Part shown: positions 6,640-9,603 of the stretch, one piece after another
Layout of the letters: each line of letters starts with the position of its first letter
How positions within the stretch are numbered: the first letter of the stretch is position 1
DNA from: an uncultured Eubacterium sp.
GTDB lineage: Bacteria; Bacillota; Clostridia; Peptostreptococcales; Anaerovoracaceae
Direction of reading: 5' to 3'
DNA: 9,603 nucleotides
Assembly (NCBI GenBank): GCA_937966095.1
Contig: CALCKF010000058.1
Span: forward strand, 1 to 9,603
Notes under the pieces: model-generated
Seen by the model: only the letters and a program-made list of their open reading frames with translations
Database searches by the model: none
What the model was told of the DNA's origin: nothing
Translations under genes and position numbers: made by a program

Positions 6640-7422
6640 ATGGAGTTAAAACTGCTGGCAGCATTGCTGTTGCCGTTCGCCGGAACTATTGTCGGATCAG
6701 GATCCGTTCTGTTTACAAAAAACGATATAAACATGAAGCTTCAGAGGATTTTTACGGGATTCGCTGCCGGAGTCATGGTGGCGGCGTCTGTATGGAGTCT
6801 GATAATACCATCTCTGGAACAGTCGGAGGGTATGGGAGTGTTTTCATTTGTTCCTGCCGCAGCAGGGTTCTGGATGGGAATATTGCTGCTGCTGCTTATG
6901 GATCATGTGATACCTCATCTTCACTTAAACAGTGAAAAGTCTGAAGGACCTGAAAGCCGTTTGCCAAAAAGAACAAAAATGCTTTTGGCTGTCACTATAC
7001 ACAATATCCCTGAAGGCATGGCGGTGGGAATAGTTTTTGCCGGATATATTTCAGAAGATACAGGTATGACATTGTCCGGGGCATTGATCCTGGCATCAGG
7101 CATAGCTATGCAGAACATACCTGAAGGGGCTATAATCTCCATTCCGCTGAGGGCTTCGGGTGTCAGCAGGAAAAAAGCATTTTTATACGGAACTATGTCA
7201 GGTATAGTAGAGCCGGCGGGGGCTGCTCTTATGATAGCGGCATCCGGATTGTTCGTACCCGTACTGCCGTATTTGCTGGCTCTTGCAGCAGGAGCCATGA
7301 TATATGTAGTCGTAGAAGAACTTATACCTGAGATGTCACAGGGAGATCATTCCAATCTGGGAACCTGCTTTTTTGCGGTCGGATTCACCCTTATGATGAT
7401 ACTGGACGTGGCTCTTGGATAG
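6640..7422 (+). CDS. ZIP family metal transporter (GufA/ZupT-like)
   Basis: This is an inner-membrane carrier that brings Zn2+ or other divalent metals (Fe2+, Mn2+) into the cytoplasm. Its 260 residues and about eight hydrophobic segments match bacterial ZIPs. The binuclear metal site is plain: HNIPEG in helix 4 (His121, Asn122, Glu125) and QNIPEG in helix 5 (Gln158, Asn159, Glu162), with Glu191 in helix 6. The loop after helix 3 holds a small His cluster (DH at 88-89, HLH at 93-95) that may feed metal to the site. VVVEELIPE (223-231) sits in helix 7. The Gln in the helix 5 motif, where many ZIPs have His, fits the GufA branch. Start ATG 6640 follows AAAAGGGGAA. It is probably co-transcribed with the macro-domain gene; a functional link between the two is not evident. 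Confidence 0.93.
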   Translation: MELKLLAALLLPFAGTIVGSGSVLFTKNDINMKLQRIFTGFAAGVMVAASVWSLIIPSLEQSEGMGVFSFVPAAAGFWMGILLLLLMDHVIPHLHLNSEKSEGPESRLPKRTKMLLAVTIHNIPEGMAVGIVFAGYISEDTGMTLSGALILASGIAMQNIPEGAIISIPLRASGVSRKKAFLYGTMSGIVEPAGAALMIAASGLFVPVLPYLLALAAGAMIYVVVEELIPEMSQGDHSNLGTCFFAVGFTLMMILDVALG

Positions 7423-7467
7423 AAAGTAAGATGGCATTTATATTGACATGAATCGGGAGAATTTATA

Positions 7468-7995
7468 ATGGCGATAATAAGAAAGGCACTGGAATGGGAT
7501 ATACCCGGGGTAGTAAGGATATATGAAAGGATAATAGCTCTGGAAGAAACGGAAGGCAGTTTGACAGGATGGAAACGTGGAATCTATCCTACTGAACGAA
7601 CAGCGGCAGAGGCAGTTGACAGCGGAACAATGTTCGTGTGCGAGGAGGCCGGAAAAATAGTTGCAGCAGCAAGGATGGACCATATACAGGCACCTGAGTA
7701 TGCTGAATGCAGATGGGAATGTGATACTGCCGATAACAGGATCATGGTGCTTCACACTCTGGTAGTAGCACCCGACATGTACGGAAAAGGGTATGGCAGC
7801 ATGATGCTTGATTTTTATGAACGATACGCTATTGACAGGGAATGTACATGTCTTCGTATAGATACAAATATAAAAAATATTCCGGCCCGCAGCATGTACA
7901 TAAAACACGGATATAGAGAAGCAGGCATAGTAGACTGTTCATTTAAAGGCATTAAAGATGTGCAGCTTATCTGCTTTGAAAAAAATCTGGCATGA
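7468..7995 (+). CDS. GNAT family N-acetyltransferase
   Basis: This is a cytoplasmic acetyl-CoA-dependent acetyltransferase of 175 residues, a normal length. The acetyl-CoA pyrophosphate loop (motif A) is at 94-114: VLHTLVVAPDMYGKGYGSMM, with GKGYG at 106-110. The C-terminal part has CLRIDTNIKNIPARSMYIK, with the conserved N-x-x-A-x-x-x-Y pattern, then HGYREAGIVDC. The N-terminal GWKRGIYPTERTA (34-46) and GTMFVCEEAGKIVAAARM (53-70) place it in a common but poorly characterised clostridial GNAT group. Start ATG 7468 follows CGGGAG. It lies 45 bases after the ZIP gene. The substrate cannot be inferred. Confidence 0.9.
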   Translation: MAIIRKALEWDIPGVVRIYERIIALEETEGSLTGWKRGIYPTERTAAEAVDSGTMFVCEEAGKIVAAARMDHIQAPEYAECRWECDTADNRIMVLHTLVVAPDMYGKGYGSMMLDFYERYAIDRECTCLRIDTNIKNIPARSMYIKHGYREAGIVDCSFKGIKDVQLICFEKNLA

Positions 7996-8052
7996 AACAT
8001 AAGAGATTGTAATGAATATCATATATCATCCGTTAAAATAAGGAGGATATAT

Positions 8053-9132
8053 ATGATAGAGATAAGCTTGTGTATGATAGTAAAAAATGAAGAGTCTGAT
8101 CTGGGTCGTATCCTGGAAGCGATGAAAGATATAGCAGATGAGATAATAATTGTGGATACAGGCTCTTCGGATAATACGAAGGATATTGCCTCAGGTTATA
8201 CTTCCATGATCTACGATTATGAATGGGATGATGATTTTGCTGCAGCCAGGAATTTTGCCTGCAGCAAGGCAACGAAGGATTACTGGATGTGGCTGGATGC
8301 GGATGATATGATCACTGCTGAAAATCAACAGAAATTAAAAATTCTGAAAAAAACACTTGACCCCGATATAGATGTCGTAATGATGAAATATCTTGTAGGG
8401 TTTGATAAAAACGGGAATGTTAATTTCTCTTATTACAGAGAACGAATGATGAAGAGGGCAAAAGGTTTTGTATGGGATGGAAGGGTGCACGAGACTATAG
8501 TCCCGGCAGGACACATATTTTATTCAGATGTAGAGGTCGAGCATCGCAAGACAAAGCCAGGAGATCCTGACAGGAATATCAACATATATGAGGATATGAT
8601 TGGAAAGGGAGAAAAGTTTACTCCACGGCATTGCTTCTATTACGGAAGGGAGCTTTATTACCATGAGCGTTATGCAGAAGCGGCCGACGTGTTTGAAGGA
8701 TTCTTAAATATGCCCGATGGATGGAAGGAAAATAAAATAGATGCATGTATGCAGATGGCGTTTTGTTATGAAAAGATGAACGAGCCTGAGAAACGCCTGA
8801 GAAGCCTGTTTCACAGTCTGGAATATGATGCGCCCAGAGCTGCGCTATGTTGTGAGATAGGGCGTTTTTTTATGGAAAAAAAGGAATATGAAACAGCTGT
8901 ATACTGGTATGAACAGGCACTTTCGGCACCTGACAAATCCAGAGAAGGAGGTTTTGAGCAGAAAGATTATCATGATTATATACCGCTTATACAGATATGC
9001 GTTTGTTATGACCGAATGGGGGATCATCATAGAGCCTGGCAGTATCATTTGCGTACCGCGGTTGTGAAACCTGCATCTGAAGCTGTTGCAAAAAACCAAA
9101 AGTATTTCGAACATCTTTTTTCAGAGTCTTGA
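8053..9132 (+). CDS. Glycosyltransferase family 2 protein with TPR-like C-terminal region
   Basis: This enzyme transfers a sugar from a nucleotide sugar to an acceptor, likely a protein. The N-terminal GT-A fold shows SLCMIVKNEE (5-14), IIIVDTGSSDNT (31-42), EWDDDFAAARNFA (57-69) and the metal/nucleotide-binding DXD motif WLDADD (80-85). WDGRVHE at 141-147 follows. Residues 190-345 are helical pairs typical of TPRs (for example YYGRELYYHERYAEAADVFEGFL and AVYWYEQAL). This domain order is that of SunS-type and spore-associated glycosyltransferases of Firmicutes that modify peptides or proteins. There is no membrane segment, so it works in the cytoplasm, in the mother cell if it is sporulation-specific. 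ATG 8053 follows TAAGGAGG at ideal spacing. It lies 57 bases after the GNAT gene with no terminator, and the collagen-like gene starts 131 bases downstream on the same strand, suggesting that protein as acceptor. Confidence 0.9.
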   Translation: MIEISLCMIVKNEESDLGRILEAMKDIADEIIIVDTGSSDNTKDIASGYTSMIYDYEWDDDFAAARNFACSKATKDYWMWLDADDMITAENQQKLKILKKTLDPDIDVVMMKYLVGFDKNGNVNFSYYRERMMKRAKGFVWDGRVHETIVPAGHIFYSDVEVEHRKTKPGDPDRNINIYEDMIGKGEKFTPRHCFYYGRELYYHERYAEAADVFEGFLNMPDGWKENKIDACMQMAFCYEKMNEPEKRLRSLFHSLEYDAPRAALCCEIGRFFMEKKEYETAVYWYEQALSAPDKSREGGFEQKDYHDYIPLIQICVCYDRMGDHHRAWQYHLRTAVVKPASEAVAKNQKYFEHLFSES

Positions 9133-9141
9133 AAAAATGTC

Positions 9142-9168
9142 ACCGTATATAAAATAAGGCATATGCTA
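9142..9168 (+). promoter_or_regulatory. Sigma-K-like promoter of the collagen-like gene
   Basis: AC at 9142-9143, sixteen bases, then CATATGCTA at 9160-9168. This fits the sigma-K consensus of B. subtilis (AC, 16-17 bases, CATANNNTA) at every fixed position. No good sigma-A pair is seen in the 9133-9263 gap. The motif is short, so chance is possible; the link to a spore-type gene raises its value. Confidence 0.5.
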
Positions 9169-9171
9169 GAG

Positions 9172-9198
9172 TATAGGCGTTATCAACAACGCCGTATA
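9172..9198 (+). other. Hairpin at the 5' end of the collagen-like transcript
   Basis: GGCGTT (9176-9181) and AACGCC (9188-9193) pair around a 6-base loop, and TATA on each side adds four pairs past one bulged G. No T-run follows, so it is not a clear terminator for the glycosyltransferase. It would lie at the very start of an mRNA begun from the promoter at 9142-9168 and could stabilise it. The remaining gap, 9199-9263, holds only the AGGAGG at 9251-9256. Confidence 0.4.
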
Positions 9199-9263
9199 TG
9201 ACGTATGGATATCGGCATGTCCATCATCGTCGAGGATAAAAATGCTGATGAGGAGGAAAGTAT

Positions 9264-9603
9264 ATGCTTTTTAATAATCCAAACAATAATGATTGTTGCT
9301 GCAACAATTTTAATAATAATTGCTGTAACAGAGGAGCGACGGGGCCGACTGGACCTACAGGCCCGATGGGACCTAGAGGCTGTCCGGGGCCGAGAGGTCC
9401 AAGAGGCGCAGAAGGTCCTATGGGGCCGGAAGGGCCAACAGGATTCCCGGGGCCTATAGGGCCAACAGGTCCAACAGGAGCAGATGGAGCAACAGGAGCG
9501 ACAGGTCCTGCAGGCATACAGGGGTCAACAGGACCTACGGGAGCAACTGGAGCACAGGGCTTGACCGGAGCGACAGGCCCAACAGGAGCGACAGGTCCTA
9601 CGG
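9264..9603 (+). CDS. Collagen-like protein, BclA-type spore-surface candidate, 3' end cut off
   Basis: The reading frame starts at ATG 9264, seven bases after AGGAGG (9251-9256), and runs open off the right edge (113 whole codons visible). Residues 1-23 form a head rich in Asn and Cys, with CCC at 11-13 and CC at 20-21. From residue 24 there are 30 Gly-X-Y triplets without a break; 16 of the 30 Y positions are Thr, and GPT and GAT dominate. One Cys lies inside the helix (GCP, 39-41). Bacterial collagens of this kind form trimers, and BclA of Bacillus and C. difficile project from the exosporium with sugars on these Thr. No signal peptide is present, which fits assembly onto the spore from the mother cell and argues against a secreted or cell-wall collagen. 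A C-terminal trimerisation domain is expected beyond the window. The glycosyltransferase upstream is the likely modifying enzyme. Phage tail-fibre collagens are an alternative, but no phage gene is near. Confidence 0.88.
   Translation, partial: MLFNNPNNNDCCCNNFNNNCCNRGATGPTGPTGPMGPRGCPGPRGPRGAEGPMGPEGPTGFPGPIGPTGPTGADGATGATGPAGIQGSTGPTGATGAQGLTGATGPTGATGPT
9490..9599 (+). repeat. Direct 20-bp repeat within the collagen-like coding region
   Basis: An identical 20-base block (containing GGAGCGACAGG) stands at 9490-9509 and again at 9580-9599, exactly 90 bases or 30 codons apart. It encodes GATGP-type triplets. Such in-frame repeats let the Gly-X-Y domain change length by recombination or slippage. 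Confidence 0.8.

Noticed and set aside
6543..6935. Plus-strand frame of 130 codons spanning the end of the macro-domain gene and start of the ZIP gene
   Set aside because: It is an out-of-frame reading of two well-supported genes and does not restore the missing C-terminus of the macro-domain protein.
7443..7469. TTGACA and TATAAT just before the GNAT gene
   Set aside because: The spacer is only 15 bases and the -10 runs into the start codon at 7468, so a transcript from it would lack the ribosome site and the start.
7996..8052. Possible sporulation promoter (CATATATCA at 8020-8028) before the glycosyltransferase
   Set aside because: It has one mismatch to CATANNNTA, and the nearest AC (7997-7998) is 21 bases away, too far for sigma-K. 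No good sigma-A pair is present either.
9205..9459. Plus-strand frame of 84 codons overlapping the start of the collagen-like gene
   Set aside because: It is out of frame with the repeats, lacks a ribosome site, and its C-terminal half is a frame-shifted reading of the collagen region.
9224..9517. Pro/Gly-rich open frame on the minus strand (PVGPVGPIGP type)
   Set aside because: It is the reverse complement of the Gly-X-Y repeats, which always yields a Pro-rich shadow. It has no ribosome site, and the sense frame has AGGAGG at proper spacing.
1..9603. tRNA, rRNA, CRISPR, insertion sequence or prophage features
   Set aside because: No spaced direct repeats of CRISPR type, transposase-like frames, cloverleaf sequences or phage genes were found; the only strong direct repeats are those in the collagen-like coding region.

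Overview
The window looks like a chromosomal segment from an anaerobic, spore-forming member of the Clostridia. The genes carry strong AGGAGG-type ribosome sites, use ATA (Ile) and AGA (Arg) heavily, and have moderate GC. Every recognisable protein belongs to a family common in Firmicutes. The last gene is a collagen-like protein of spore-surface type, which is the main reason to infer sporulation. The genus cannot be named from this sequence.

Layout, left to right. (1) 1-1480: 3' part of a sodium:solute symporter gene cut by the window edge. (2) 1627-2211: a single unknown gene with its own sigma-A-type promoter and a perfect 13-bp bidirectional terminator. (3) 2320-5633: a tight four-gene operon of arylamine N-acetyltransferase, unknown helical protein, MGMT/Atl1-like DNA alkyl-damage protein and MATE efflux pump. 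It has one promoter in front and a terminator behind. (4) 5726-5935, minus strand: a 69-residue molybdenum-binding Mop/TOBE protein facing the MATE gene and sharing its terminator. (5) 6155-9132: macro-domain protein, ZIP metal transporter, GNAT acetyltransferase and a glycosyltransferase family 2 protein with TPR-like C-terminus. All run rightward with gaps of 26-57 bases and no clear terminator between them. (6) 9264 to the right edge: start of a collagen-like gene with a Cys/Asn-rich head and 30 uninterrupted Gly-X-Y triplets within the window.

Two groups suggest joint function. The 2320-5633 operon reads as a small-molecule detoxification set: acetylation, repair or sensing of alkylated DNA, and export. 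The 8053-9603 pair reads as a spore-surface glycoprotein module, a glycosyltransferase next to a Thr-rich collagen-like substrate. A close match to the sigma-K promoter consensus (AC, 16 bases, CATATGCTA) lies between them. That would place the collagen-like gene under late mother-cell control, as for BclA-type exosporium proteins. Both links are inferences from gene order and motifs.

No tRNA, rRNA, CRISPR array, insertion sequence or prophage gene was seen. All gaps between genes are under 300 bases, and their contents are listed as features.
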